A stretch of DNA of 64,000 nucleotides from Neoarius graeffei. Its lineage: Eukaryota; Chordata; Actinopteri; Siluriformes; Ariidae. Below, piece by piece: positions 21,352-32,212 of this stretch. Both the position numbers and the translations under genes were made by a program. The notes beneath the pieces are model-generated. The model was given only the letters and a program-made list of their open reading frames with translations. It made no database searches and had not been told where the DNA came from. Location of the stretch: NCBI RefSeq assembly GCF_027579695.1, contig NC_083571.1:72425279-72489278 (forward strand). The letters are read 5' to 3'. Numbering within the stretch: position 1 is the first letter of the stretch; every line of letters begins with the position of its first letter.

Positions 21352-22897
21352 GGACCTCAGAAAAAGCGTTGTTGATGCTCATCAGGCTAGAAAAGGTTAA
21401 AAAACCATCTCTAAAGAGTTTGGACTCCACCAATCCACAGTCAGATAGATTGTGTACAAATGGAGGAAATTCAAGACCATTGTTACCCTCCACAGGAGTG
21501 GTTGACCAACAAAAATCAGTCCAAGAGCAAGGCCTGTAATAGTCGGCGAGGTCACAAACAACCCCAGGGTAACTTCTAAGCAACTGAAGGCCTCTCTCAC
21601 ATTGGCTAATGTTAATGTTCATGTCATACTCCGCCCCAGACATCCACTCTGGAGATTACGGATCTCTCACGCCAGCGCCGATCTGGATCTGGGACAGGAA
21701 TTCCTTCTCCCCTGAACTTACTTCCTGGTTTTCACTGCTGCTTATTTAAAGGCAATTCTCAGACTCTGTTTTTGCCAGAACGTTTCATTTTCTACTCTAG
21801 CCGTTTCTGTGCTGCTCTTGCTTCTCATGTTTTTTTCCTCTAGTTACTTATCTTGTTCATGGTTTTTGCACTCACATTTTTTCTGGTTCATGGTTTTTGC
21901 ACTAAGGGTTTTTTTCTGGTTCATGTTTTTTGCACTAAGGTTTTTTTCTTGTTCATGGTTTTTTACACTCGCATTTTTGTCTTTGCCTGTCTTGTGTTTT
22001 TGTCAAGTTGCTTGTCTCTTTTTGCCCTGACTATTTTTGCCATTTGTTTATTGTCCTGTTTGTTTACCTTTTTGCCACACCCTTTCTTCTCTGGATTAAA
22101 TCATCTTATTTATTGGATTACTGTCTGTGTTCTCCTTTTGGATCCTAATTCCACCACACCTCCACCAATCCTAACAGTTCATGAGTCCACCATCAGGAGA
22201 ACACGGAACAACAATGGTGTGTATGGCAGGGTTGCAAGGAGAAAGCCACTGCTCTCCAAAAAGAACATTGCTGCTCATCTGCAGTTTGCTAAAGATCACG
22301 TGGACAAGCCAGAAGGCTATTGGAAAAATGTTTTGTGGACAGATGAGACCAAAATATAACTTTTTGGTTTAAATGAGAAGCATTATGTTTGGAGAAAGGA
22401 AAACACTGCATTCCAACCTTATCCCATCTGTGAAACATGGTGGTGGTAGTATCATGGTTTGAGCCTGTTTTGCTGCATCTGGGCCAGGACGGCTTGCCAT
22501 CATTGATGTAACAATGAATTCTGAATTGTACCAGTGAATTCTAAAGGAAAATCTCAGGACATCTGTCCATGAACTGAATCTCAAGAGAAGGTGGGTCATG
22601 CAACAAGACAACGACCCTAAGCACACAAGTTGTTCTACCAAAGAATGGTTAAAGAAGAATAAAGTTAATGCTTTGGAATGGCCAAGTCAAAGTCCTGACC
22701 TTAATCCAATCGAAATGTTGTGGAAGGACCTGAAGCGAGCAGTTCATGTGAGGAAACCCACCAACATCCCAGAGTTGAAGATGTTCTGTATGGAGGAATG
22801 GGCTAAAATTTCTCCAAGCCGGTGTGCAGGACTGATCAACAGTTGCCGGAAGCATTTAGTTGCAGTTATTGCTTCACAAGGGGGTCACACCAGATAC
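21352..22897 (+). pseudogene. Tc1-like transposase, broken
   Basis: Fragments of one transposase. From 21352 it reads EDLRKSVVDAHQ and a helix-turn-helix region (KSLDSTNPQSD in a shifted frame); a solo LTR interrupts at 21622-22176; then TRNNNGVYGRVARRKPLLSK and VLWTDETKI with the first catalytic D. Past several stops, QQDNDPKHTS gives the second D and SPDLNPIEMLW the final E of a DD34E transposase. The end is GGHTRY at 22897. Many frameshifts; inactive. Confidence 0.85.
21622..22176 (+). mobile_element. Solo LTR (TGTCATACTC...CCTAACA)
   Basis: 555 bp with TG/CA ends and perfect 5 bp duplications GTTCA at 21617-21621 and 22177-22181. It has a TATA-like CTTATTTAAAGG near 21744 and several TTTTTGCACT-type near-repeats at 21860-21970. 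The orientation is inferred from TATA position. A solo LTR arises by recombination between the LTRs of a former full element. Family not identified. Confidence 0.85.
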
Positions 22898-22969
22898 TGA
22901 AAGCAACAGTTCACATACTTTTGCCACTCACAGATATGTAATATTGGATCATTTTCCTCAATAAATAAT

Positions 22970-23597
22970 GGCCCATTTCCACTACCCTTTTTCAGCTCAC
23001 TTCAGCCCGACACGGCTCGAGTTTCGACTACCTCAGAACAGCACGACTCAGCTCGCTTCAGCCCTGCTCAGCCCCCAAAACTCGCATGGTTTTGGAGTGG
23101 GGCTGAAGCGAGCCAAACCGAGCCGAGTGGGGCTAGGGGCATGAGGAGACACTCCCCTGTGTACTGATTGGTGAGGAGGAGCGTCCTCGCATGCCCACAC
23201 GCCCCGTGAGCACGCTGGGATCTGTAAACACCGTAAACCCGGAAGAAGAATAATTACAAATTACGAGAATTTCTGAAGCCTTATGCGCCTCGCCTCATCT
23301 ATACGCTCTTTGCCAGTATCTGTTGGCGTTGTCGGTGACAACAAGCCACAGCACCAAGACCAGCAACACTAACGACTCCATGTTTATTGTTTACTATCCG
23401 GGTCGTGAGACTACCACTTAAAAGGTCACTGATGTCACTGTTTGCGCCGCCTAATGACATCACGTGATGTCCACCCACTTTCGCTAACTCCACCCAATGT
23501 GTCCACCCACTTCCAGCCAGCACGGTTGTAGTTGAAATGCAACTCCAACAGCCCCACTCAGCTCGACTCAGCCGCGTTGGTAGTGGAAAAGCGGCAT
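22970..23597. mobile_element. Small TIR element, GC-rich interior
   Basis: Inverted ends GGCCCATTTCCACTACC and GGTAGTGGAAAAGCGGC, extended inward by SAGCTC/GAGCTG-rich inverted sequence (CAGCTCACTTCAGCCC against CCCCACTCAGCTCGAC). The flanks read ATAAAT, a repeat of uncertain extent. No transposase. The type is uncertain; a PIF/Harbinger- or hAT-derived MITE would fit. Confidence 0.6.
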
Positions 23598-23771
23598 AAA
23601 TGACCAAGTATAATATTTTTTGTCTCATTTGTTAAACTGGGTTCTCTTTATCTACTTTTAGGACTTGTGTGAAAAATCTGATGATGTTTTAGGTCATATT
23701 TATGCAGAAATATAGAAAATTCTAAAGAGTTCACAAACTTTCAAGCACCACTGTACAGGTACAGTAAGTGT

Positions 23772-24190
23772 TGTGAAGGAAATTTAGTAGATGAACATTC
23801 CTATTCTCTGTGTTTGTGTCCTTGGCTCAACGGCTGGTGATAAGCAGGCTGCCTTGTTTACGGTATGTTTCATGTTATGCTATGCCTAACCACGCATCCG
23901 CTGCGCATCTCAGAGCACACCAGGTGCATGCCCTAACAAAGAACCAATGTTTAGCTTCAAGGGCAAGCCTTGAGCCAATCACGTGCAGACGCGAGCAGTA
24001 AGCGAATGCCTTTAGAGTATAATAGATAACAGCGACTAAGACACAACTCAGAGTGTGCACTCTTGGCTTTACCTGAGGTGGTGTCTTCTTTTCCTGTTTT
24101 ATATCTCCGTTTTATAAGATCTACGATAATAAATAACTGAAAAGACAACTGCTAAGCATTCTGAAGTGTTTATTAGAAGTTTCCATTACA
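23772..24190 (+). mobile_element. Solo LTR near mucin gene 3' end
   Basis: 419 bp, TGTGAAGGAAAT...TTCCATTACA, with 4 bp duplications GTGT at 23768-23771 and 24191-24194. It has a TATA-like AGTATAATAG near 24015 and AATAAATAAC near 24128, so the LTR reads on the plus strand. It lies about 290 bp past the stop codon of the minus-strand mucin gene, in or just beyond its 3' UTR. Confidence 0.8.
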
Positions 24191-24194
24191 GTGT

Positions 24195-24479
24195 TTATAA
24201 TTTATACTGAAGTGAACATAAAATTATACTATTAACAATACAATGGTTTAAAAATTATTTCCAAAGGATTTAAATAGAAGTGAAGAAAATCCTTGTAGGA
24301 TTGTTAGAATGTTGAGAAATTTTCAGGCAAATCAGAACCCTCATTAAGTCTCCAGCTTCAACAATTCAACATATTAGAATTTATTATATGAATATAGCTT
24401 TATGTATAAGAATGAAACAATTTGTCCATATTCTCTTTATCATATATATTGTGTGTTTTTTTTCTGATCAGGCTTAGAG
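24195..24479 (-). other. Mucin gene 3' UTR region
   Basis: AT-rich DNA after the stop codon at 24480-24482. Minus-strand AATAAA-type signals (plus strand TTTATT) occur near 24379, so the transcript could end around 24355. No coding sequence seen. Confidence 0.5.
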
Positions 24480-27400
24480 CTAGCAGTGCAATGCCACTGA
24501 AAGTAGAAGTGATGGAAGACACATCCATATCATGGAAAGTGAGCTGGCAATCACTGGTGGCATGGAATTACCTGCAAAATATAAACATTTAAATTAAATG
24601 TACAAAAATACATATTTAAACAAAAATAAACAAGAAATTTGAGTATGGATACTAAGAAGTAATAAATAAATAAACACAGTAATATCTTTGCATGTTGATA
24701 CTGACCAAGGATCTGGGTGACACTGATGGAGTTTGGATCAACAGTGAAGTCCAAGTTGGCAAGTCCATTGGCAAGGGTGTCTTTCACTTGGGCCTCAGTA
24801 ACATTGCCACCAGGACCGAAAGACAGAAGGCTATTTGTCAAAATAGAACCATTCCTGAAATTACACAGAGATACAGGTTAAAATTCAACCATTAATCAAC
24901 AAAGAAATAAACATTCAGAGCCATCTCCTCCTTCTTACTTGAAGTTTATGATTTGCATGAGGAGGAAGTTTTGAAAGGCTTTCTTGTACAATGGTTCAAC
25001 CTAAAAGAAATTAGAAAAAGATAAAGTGAGTTAACAAAAGTGTTAAATACACTGATAGACCAGTTTATCACATTCAGTTCTAAATCTAGTTAAAGGCAAT
25101 AAATAATGAATTTATTGAGACAACATTTGAGAAATGTTCAAATTCATATATAATTGACATGTCCATTGAATTGGACGTCATAAGATTCAGAAATTAGAGA
25201 AACTGAACTGAGATATTGGGTGACTCCAAAAATTAGACATGTTCTGATTTAGTTCTTAACAGAAAGATAACATTTGAACTATGATGAGTTCTTCAGGTTG
25301 TCTAATATGGCAGCAGAATTGCTCAGGTGGCAAAGTGACTTGTTTAAAAGAATCAGATAAATTGTTAATGGAAGCATTATCAATAATACATACCCCATTA
25401 CGGATTTGTTTAGACTTTGTTGCAAACTGTGGAGAGCTTGTATTGGTCAGGACTGCATCGAAGGTTTCGTTAATGCTGAAGATCAAGTTGAAAATTGCAG
25501 TTATGATTTGAGGTGAAGTGATAGGTGAAGGGCTGTTTGTCGTTATACTTGGGCTTGAAGTTGTGTTTGTTACTAGGTCTGTGTTTGTTACTAGGTCCTA
25601 AACATTATCTTGTATGGGAGTAGAACTATTTAGGCGGAAAGTTATTTGTCTTGTTCTGAAAATTAAAATGGAATGTAAATGGATCATCATTTTCAATAAC
25701 AATTAAACATACCTGCTTACGGATACGTTTAGCTTTTTCTTCAAACTCTGGAGAGCTGGTATCGGCCAGGGCTGGAACAAAGGTTTCATTGATGCTAAAG
25801 ACCAAGATGAATTGTGCAGCTACTGGAGGAGTGTTTGTTGAACTGCTTATAGCTGGACTCGGGGTTGAAGTCGTGCTTGCTGAAGCGGTGCTTGGAGCTG
25901 GACTCGGGGTTGAAGTTGTGCTTGTTGAAGTGGTGCTTGGATTTGGACTCAGCGTTGAAGTCATGGTTGTTGAAGCCGTGCTTGGAGCTGGACTTGGGGT
26001 TGAAGTCGTGCTTGCTGAAGCGGTGCTTGTAGTTGGACTCAGCGTTGAAGTTATGGTTGTTGAAGCGGTGCTTGGAGCTGGACTCGGGGTTGAAGTTGTG
26101 CTTGTTGAAGTGGTGCTTGGATTTGGACTCAGCGTTGAAGTCATGGTTGTTGAGGCGGTGCTTGGAGCTGGACTTGGGGTTGAAGTCGTGCTTGCTGAAG
26201 CGGTGCTTGTAGTTGGACTCAGGGTTGAAGTTATGGTTGTTGAAGCGGTGCTTGGAGCTGGACTCGGGGTTGAAGTTGTGCTTGTTGAAGTGGTGCTTGG
26301 ATTTGGACTCAGGGTTGAAGTTATGGTTGTTGAAGCGGTGCTTGGAGCTGGACTCGGGGTTGAAGTTGTGCTTGTTGAAGTGGTGCTTGGATTTGGACTC
26401 AGCGTTGAAGTCATGGTTGTTGAAGCCGTGCTTGGAGCTGGACTTGGGGTTGAAGTCGTGCTTGCTGAAGCGGTGCTTGTAGTTGGACTCAGGGTTGAAG
26501 TTATGGTTGTTGAAGCGGTGCTTGGAGCTGGACTCGGGGTTGAAGTCGTGCTTGCTGAAGCGGTGCTTGTAGTTGGACTCAGGGTTGAAGTTATGGTTGT
26601 TGAAGCGGTGCTTGGAGCTGGACTCGGGGTTGAAGTTGTGCTTGTTGAAGTGGTGCTTGGATTTGGACTCAGCGTTGAAGTCATGGTTGTTGAGGCGGTG
26701 CTTGGAGCTGGACTTGGGGTTGAAGTCGTGCTTGCTGAAGCGGTGCTTGTAGTTGGACTCAGGGTTGAAGTTATGGTTGTTGAAGCGGTACTTGGAGCTG
26801 GACTCTGGGTTGAAGTCATGGTTGTTGAAGCAGTGCTTGGAGTTGAGATCGGGGTTGAAGTTGTCGAAGTGGTGTTTGCAATCGCTGGTGGCATGGAATT
26901 ACCTGCAAAATATAAACATTTAAATTAAATGTACAAAAATACATATTTAAACAAAAATAAACAAGAAATTTGAGTATGGATACTAAGTAGTAATAAATAA
27001 ATAACACAGTGATATCTTTGCATGTTGATACTGACCACGGATCTGGGTGACACTGATGGAGTTTGGATCAACAGTGAAGTCCAAGTTGGCAAGTCCATTG
27101 GCAAGGGTGTCTTTCACTTGGGCCTTAGTAACAATGCCACCAGAAACGAAAAACAGAAAGCTATTTATCAAAATAGAACCATTCCTGAAATTACACAAAA
27201 AGATACAGGTTAAAATTCAACCATTAATCAACAAAGAAATAAACATTCAGAGCCATCTCCTCCTTCTTACTTGAAGTTTATCCCTTGAATGATGATGACT
27301 TTTTGAAAGGCTCTCTTGTACAATGCTTCAACCTAAAATAAATTAGAAAAAGATCAAGTGAGTTAACAAAAGTGTTAAATACAATGATAGACCAGTTTAT

Positions 27401-29630
27401 CACATTCAGTTCTAAATCTAGTTAAAGGCAATAAATAATGAATTTATTGAGACAACATTTGAGAAATGTCCAAATTCATATATAATTGACATGTCCATTG
27501 AATTGGATGTCATAAGATTCAGAAATTAGAGAAACTGAACTGAGATATTGGGTGACTCCAAAAATTAGACATGTTCTGATTTACTTCTTAACAGAAAGAT
27601 AACATTTGAACTATGATGAGTTCTTCAGGTTGTCTAATATGGCAGCAGAATTGCTCAGGTGGCAAAGTGACTCTTGTTTAAAAGAATCAGATAAATTGTT
27701 AATGGAAGCATTATCAATAATACATACCCCATTAAGGATTTGTTTAGACTTTGTTGCAAACTGTGGAGAGCTTGTATTGGTCAGGGCTGCATCGAAGGTT
27801 TCGTTAATGCTGAAGATTAAGTTGAAAATTGCAGTTATGATTTGAGGCAAATTAGGTGAAGGGCTGTTTGTCATTATACTTGGGCTTGAAGTTGTGTTTG
27901 TTACTATTTATTGAGAGATTAAATAGGAATTAGAATATTTACATGAAGAAAATGATATTTAAATGCAATATCTTTGAAACTGTATACTGACCAGGAACCT
28001 CGGTGACATTTATAGAATTTTGATGAATGTTCAAGCTTGAGTCGGTGGTAGTTGCATTAATAAGAGTGCTTTGCACTATGGTGTTATTTGGGATGGAGCC
28101 ATTCGCACTGAATTCAAGGGTGGAGTCTGTCACAATAGAACCTTCGCTAAAATGTAACCACAGTGAGATATACTTTGAAATTCTGAATCATCAAAAGTAA
28201 ATATAAACAATTATTCAGAGCAATATTTCACATATTTCTCACCTGAATTTGAGAATTTCCATCCTGATGAAGTTTTTGAACTTTTGTTTGTAAATTGGTT
28301 CAAGCTGAAAAAAACATTTAATGAAAAGATTTTTCATAAACACTGAAGTCATATGCATTGGCAGTGAAGTTTACTCACTTTTAGACCTTGATATTATGAA
28401 AGATAACAAGTAAGTCATATCCAAACAGAAAATGTTGAGATGCAGACAGTTGCCACACTGCATGGCAAATATAATCGAGTTCAATATGCAGATAGAAAGA
28501 AAAGGAAGAATCATAAGTGACCAGTTTGTATGCCCTTTTGGCAGAAAGCTACCATTTATACCATTATAGGTCCTAAACATTATCTTGTATGGGAGTAGAA
28601 CTATTTAGGCGGAAAGTTATTTGTCTTGTTCTGAAAATTAAAATGGAATGTAAATGGATCATCATTTTCAATAACAATTAAACATACCTGCTTACGGATA
28701 CGTTTAGCTTTTTCTTCAAACTCTGGAGAGCTGGTATCGGCCAGGGCTGGAACAAAGGTTTCATTGATGCTAAAGACCAAGATGAATTTTGCAGCTACTT
28801 GAGGAGTGTTTGTTGAACTGCTTATAGTTGGACTTGGGGTTGAAGTCATGCTTGTTGAAGCAGTGCTTGTAGTTGGACTCTGGGTTGAAGTCATGGTTGT
28901 TGAAGTGGTGCTTGGAGCTGGACTCTGGGTTGAAGTCATGGTTGTTGAAGCAGTGCTTGGAGTTGAGATCGGGGTTGAAGTTGTCAAAGCAGTGTTTGTA
29001 GTTGGATTCAGGGATGAAGTAGAGGTTGTTGAATCAGTGCTTGTAGTTGCATTTGTGGATGTTGCATTTGTGGCTGTCAGACAGGAAAGATAAAGTTTGA
29101 TTGACTATGTCCAGCAAACAAAAAAAATATGCCAACCACACAGTGGTGTTCACTGTGAAATTCAGTTGTAACATGAGAGTTCTCCATAATCAAAAACAAA
29201 ATTGGAAGCTCGTTCAGACTCTCAAAGTATGTTAATTAAATCTGGATCAAGCCTGCCAACAAAACTTCTCTTGCTCTCATATCATAATTGCTATGCAGTG
29301 TGTTATATAAAAATCATATAATATATTAAAATAAAGGGTACAAATCTAATTTCTGTGTAGGCTCAATATAACATTTCCAGAGGTCTGTATGTTGCATGAC
29401 TGCAATTCACACATTGTCTTGCTAAATAATACAGCTTCTTGAGAGAGAAGATGGCATAGTTATTGACTGTGTGCATTATATTTGATTGGTAAGTGTAATA
29501 TTTGATTGATGATGCAAGGACGACAAAAACTGAGATAGAATTTAGATCCTCAGGGAGAACATAGGAAACACTTACCAATCAGACACAAAATGGCCAGTAT
29601 AAGGCTCCAGTCCATTGTCTTGTTTATAAC
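24480..29630 (-). CDS. Mucin-like protein with SEA domains, GPI-type end
   Basis: Twelve exons on the minus strand: E1 29576-29630 (ATG 29615-29613), E2 28688-29073, E3 28243-28304, E4 27992-28146, E5 27728-27903, E6 27271-27332, E7 27036-27184, E8 25713-26902, E9 25394-25572, E10 24939-25000, E11 24706-24854, E12 24480-24571. All have AG/GT borders and phases agree except E8 to E9. E1 encodes a signal peptide (MDWSLILAILCLI). E2 and E8 are Ser/Thr/Pro-rich, for O-glycans. SEA domains are each coded by three exons: SINETF...SSPEF, then (L/V)E(P/A)LY-type helix, then GSI strand with an F(R/K)xGSI motif like the SEA autocleavage site. E12 ends in a short hydrophobic tail with no charged residues, as in GPI-anchored proteins. 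Likely a cell-surface mucin; orthologue unknown. Confidence 0.85.
24535..25573 (-). repeat. Tandem segmental duplicate (right partner 26870-27904)
   Basis: E9-E11 with introns match E5-E7 with introns almost base for base (offset about 2330-2334 bp), including intron sequence, so the duplication is recent. The E8 exon end and following intron at 25587-25776 match 28571-28760 (offset about 2975-2984 bp). The jump of about 640 bp between the two offsets marks a deletion covering the E3/E4 equivalents, with its breakpoint at about 25575-25587. Confidence 0.85.
25851..26870 (-). repeat. Mucin tandem repeat, 60 bp unit
   Basis: About 17 units of 60 bp, each coding 20 residues. Two unit types alternate, one with TPSPAPSTAST and one with TLSPTTSTASAS or TLSPNPSTTSTS, giving a 120 bp higher-order period. 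Units are nearly identical, so the array is young and probably variable in copy number. The long open frame on the plus strand here is the antisense shadow of this array. Confidence 0.95.
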
Positions 29631-29633
29631 CTA

Positions 29634-29787
29634 AAAATAAATTTACACAAATTTTATTTACAAAATAGATGTAGTAAAAGTTAAGCAAAGTAAACAAAGT
29701 TTCCAGAAAAGACTTTCATCAGCTGTGTAAGAAAAGTGCATCTGTGGGTGCAGGAGGTGAAATCAAATGATATTCCAGTTCGTCTAT

Positions 29788-29852
<65 letters not shown>

Positions 29853-30008
29853 TCAGTCATAAATAGATAATTAATTGATACTGAAATATAAAAAAGTTAA
29901 AATGCAAAAAGTAATTAAAAAAAAACCTTCTTTATGGCAAGTTGTCAGTTACCAGTTTAGATAATACCCATGCTACATGAGAATAAAGGATGAAGATTAT
30001 TTTGAATA
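29634..30008. other. Mucin intron 1, 3' part with GATA repeat
   Basis: Non-coding. A (GATA)n microsatellite lies at 29788-29852. The acceptor TTATTTTTAG just before E1 at 29631-29640 shows that the ATG exon is not the first exon. Confidence 0.7.
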
Positions 30009-30263
30009 TACAGTTAGGTCCATAAATATTTGGACAGAGACAACATTTTTCTAATTTTGGTTCTGTACATTACCACAATGAATTGTGAACAAAACAATTC
30101 AGATGCAGTTGAAGATCAGACTTTCAGCTTTAATTCAGTGGGTTGAACAAAATGATTGCATAAAAATGTGAGGAACTAAAGCATTTTTTAAACACAATCC
30201 CTTCATTTCAGGGGCTCAAAAGTAATTGGACAAATTAAATAATTGTAAATAAAATGTTCATTT

Positions 30264-30835
30264 CTAATACTTGGTTGAAAACCCTTTGTTGGCAATGACT
30301 GCCTGAAGTCTTGAACTCATGGACATCACCAGACGCTGTGTTTCCTCCTTTTTAATGCTCTGCCAGGCCTTTACTGCAGCGGTTTTCAGTTGCTGTTTGT
30401 TTGTGGGCCTTTCTGTCTGAAGTTTAGTCTTTAATAAGTGAAATGCATGCTCAATTGGGTTGAGATCAGGTGACTGACTTGGCCATTCAAGAATATTCCA
30501 CTTCTTTGCTTTAATAAACTCCTGGGTTGCTTTGGCTTTATGTTTTTGGTCATTGTCCATCTGTATTATGAAACGCCGACCAATCAGTTTGGCTGGATTT
30601 GGCTGGATTTGAGCACACAGTAGGTCTCTGAATACCTCAGAATTCATCCAGCTGCTTCTGTCCTGTGTCACATCATCAATAAACACTAGTGACCCAGTGC
30701 CACTGGCAGCCATGCATACCCAAGCCATCACACTGCCTCCGCTGTGTTTTACAGATGTGGTATGCTTTGGATCATGAGCTGTACCACGCCTTCGCCATAC
30801 TTTTTTCTTTCCATCATTCTGGTAGAGGTTGATCT
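30264..30835 (-). pseudogene. Tc1 transposase, C-terminal half
   Basis: From the L1 junction the minus strand encodes the catalytic core: KHSGGSVMAW-type block in a shifted frame, then from 30731 MAWVCMAASGTGSLVFIDD, QMDNDQKHKAKATQEF (second D) and SPDLNPIEHAFHLLK (E of DD34E), ending ANKGFSTKY at 30264. The remaining part, with the first D, is at 43737-44212. Confidence 0.9.
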
Positions 30836-31002
30836 TGGTAGTGGGATCGACGAGAAAGATGGCTGCGTAGTTTGAGTTGTCCTAAGCCCCATCAAAATTA
30901 ATCCAAAATAACCCGTCATTTCTCCGCGATTTTTGAAGTATTTTGTTAACTCAGTATTCAGTATTAACATTTCAGTCTGTACGGCACCTTACATGTGAAA
31001 GA

Positions 31003-31843
31003 ATGTCCTCAAGGTTGAAATATTTTAAGCCCACACGAAGGAAGGGGGCAGCTGCTACAGAAACTGATGGAGCTAGCCAGACGCGGGATTCCACACAGAA
31101 AGCTAACTTGGAAAGCATCCTTGCCGAAGTGAGTAAAGTGAGCTCAATGCTCCAGAGAGTGGCGACTGATGTATCAACGATTAAAGGGACTATTGAGGAA
31201 TTGAAAAATGCAGTGAAAGCCACAGAGGAACGACTAACTGAGGCGGAAGGGCGAATCTCTGACGTAGAGGACTCTACACAGCAATTGCTGCATAGCCGCA
31301 AACAGCAGGGCAAGCGCATAGATGACCTGTGGAGTCGGGTGGAAGATTTGGAAAATAGAAGCCGCCGCAATAATGTTAGACTCCTGGGTTTAAAAGAGGG
31401 CACTGAAGGCGACAACTTGATCGAATGCGTTGGAAAAATACTGTCAGAGGGCCTGGACATAAACATTGATGACAAGGAATTCAAAATTGAAAGGGCACAC
31501 CGCTCTCCTGGTTCTTCTCCAAATGAAGACCAGCCTCCGAGACTGGTGATGGTGAGATTTTTGCGTTCTACCGGGAGAGATAGTCTTAAAAGCTGCGAGA
31601 GAGAGCGGAGGTGCAGGATGGAGTGGATGCAATATCTCACTGTTTCCAGACATGACGAAAGCGCTGGCCGAGAGGAGGAAAACTTTCGTGACCACAAAGC
31701 AGTTACTGCGTGACAAGAATGTGAAGTTTCGTCTGGCATTTCCTGCAACACTCAAGTTTACGTGGAAGGGGAAGAACAGAAAGTTTGACGTGACAACTGA
31801 AGCGGTGAAATTCATCGAGCAGCAAATCACTTCACTACCATAA
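31003..31843 (+). pseudogene. L1 ORF1 protein, one frameshift
   Basis: ATG at 31003 (MSSRLKYFKPTRRKG) opens an RNA-binding ORF1 protein. Residues about 45-125 form a heptad-rich coiled coil (SILAEVSKVSSMLQRVATDV ... RIDDLWSRVEDLENRSRRNN), followed by the RRM-type NNVRLLGLKEG block. The frame shifts near 31600-31660 and the C-terminal domain continues at 31652-31843 (RDKNVKFRLAFPATLKFTW). L1 ORF1 trimers coat element RNA. The shift likely inactivates it. Confidence 0.85.
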
Positions 31844-32212
31844 ACTGTGACACATCCACCAAGCTAGGAGACTGAGAGGTATGATGGGGCTGGATGGCTT
31901 ATACAGGTAGCTGTCTGTGAAGCCGAGTAGGCATCTTGGACATTCCACGACCTAAGTAAGGTTTTGTTTATGTTATGGACAGCGTTTTACTGAGAGGAGA
32001 TTTTTCTGTTTTGTTTTTTCTTCCCTTTGGTGTGAAGGGAAGTTTTTGGTTGACCAGTTTGGTCTTGTTGGTTAGGGTTAAAAAGGAAAATGCAGATTTT
32101 CTATTAATGCTCAGTGGTACAAAAGACATAAGTTATGTTTTTCAATTAGGATGGTCAGATAACAAGGGATAATATGTATACCAATATTTTCTTTTAATTC
32201 TGTTTTGCAATA

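Larger units (their letters stand above)
20125..23753 (+). mobile_element. Tc1-like transposon with long TIRs
   Basis: TA target bases bound the element at 20123-20124 and 23754-23755. Inverted arms of about 200 bp open CAGTGGTGCTTGAATGTTTG and close CTTTCAAGCACCACTG. Each arm carries an inner repeat, GGCAAAAGTATGTGAACC, near 20317 and inverted near 22908. The body holds a broken transposase plus a SINE, a retroelement tail, a solo LTR and a small TIR element. Confidence 0.9.

Noticed and set aside
25789..26928. A 379-codon open frame on the plus strand, rich in Val/Leu/Glu
   Set aside because: It is the antisense shadow of the mucin tandem repeat; the minus strand has splice sites, signal peptide and SEA domains in phase.
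29788..29852. Regular short repeats that could suggest an array such as CRISPR
   Set aside because: Pure tetranucleotide microsatellite without spacers.
30972..31751. A 259-codon minus-strand open frame
   Set aside because: It is antisense to the L1 ORF1 coiled-coil region, which explains its openness.
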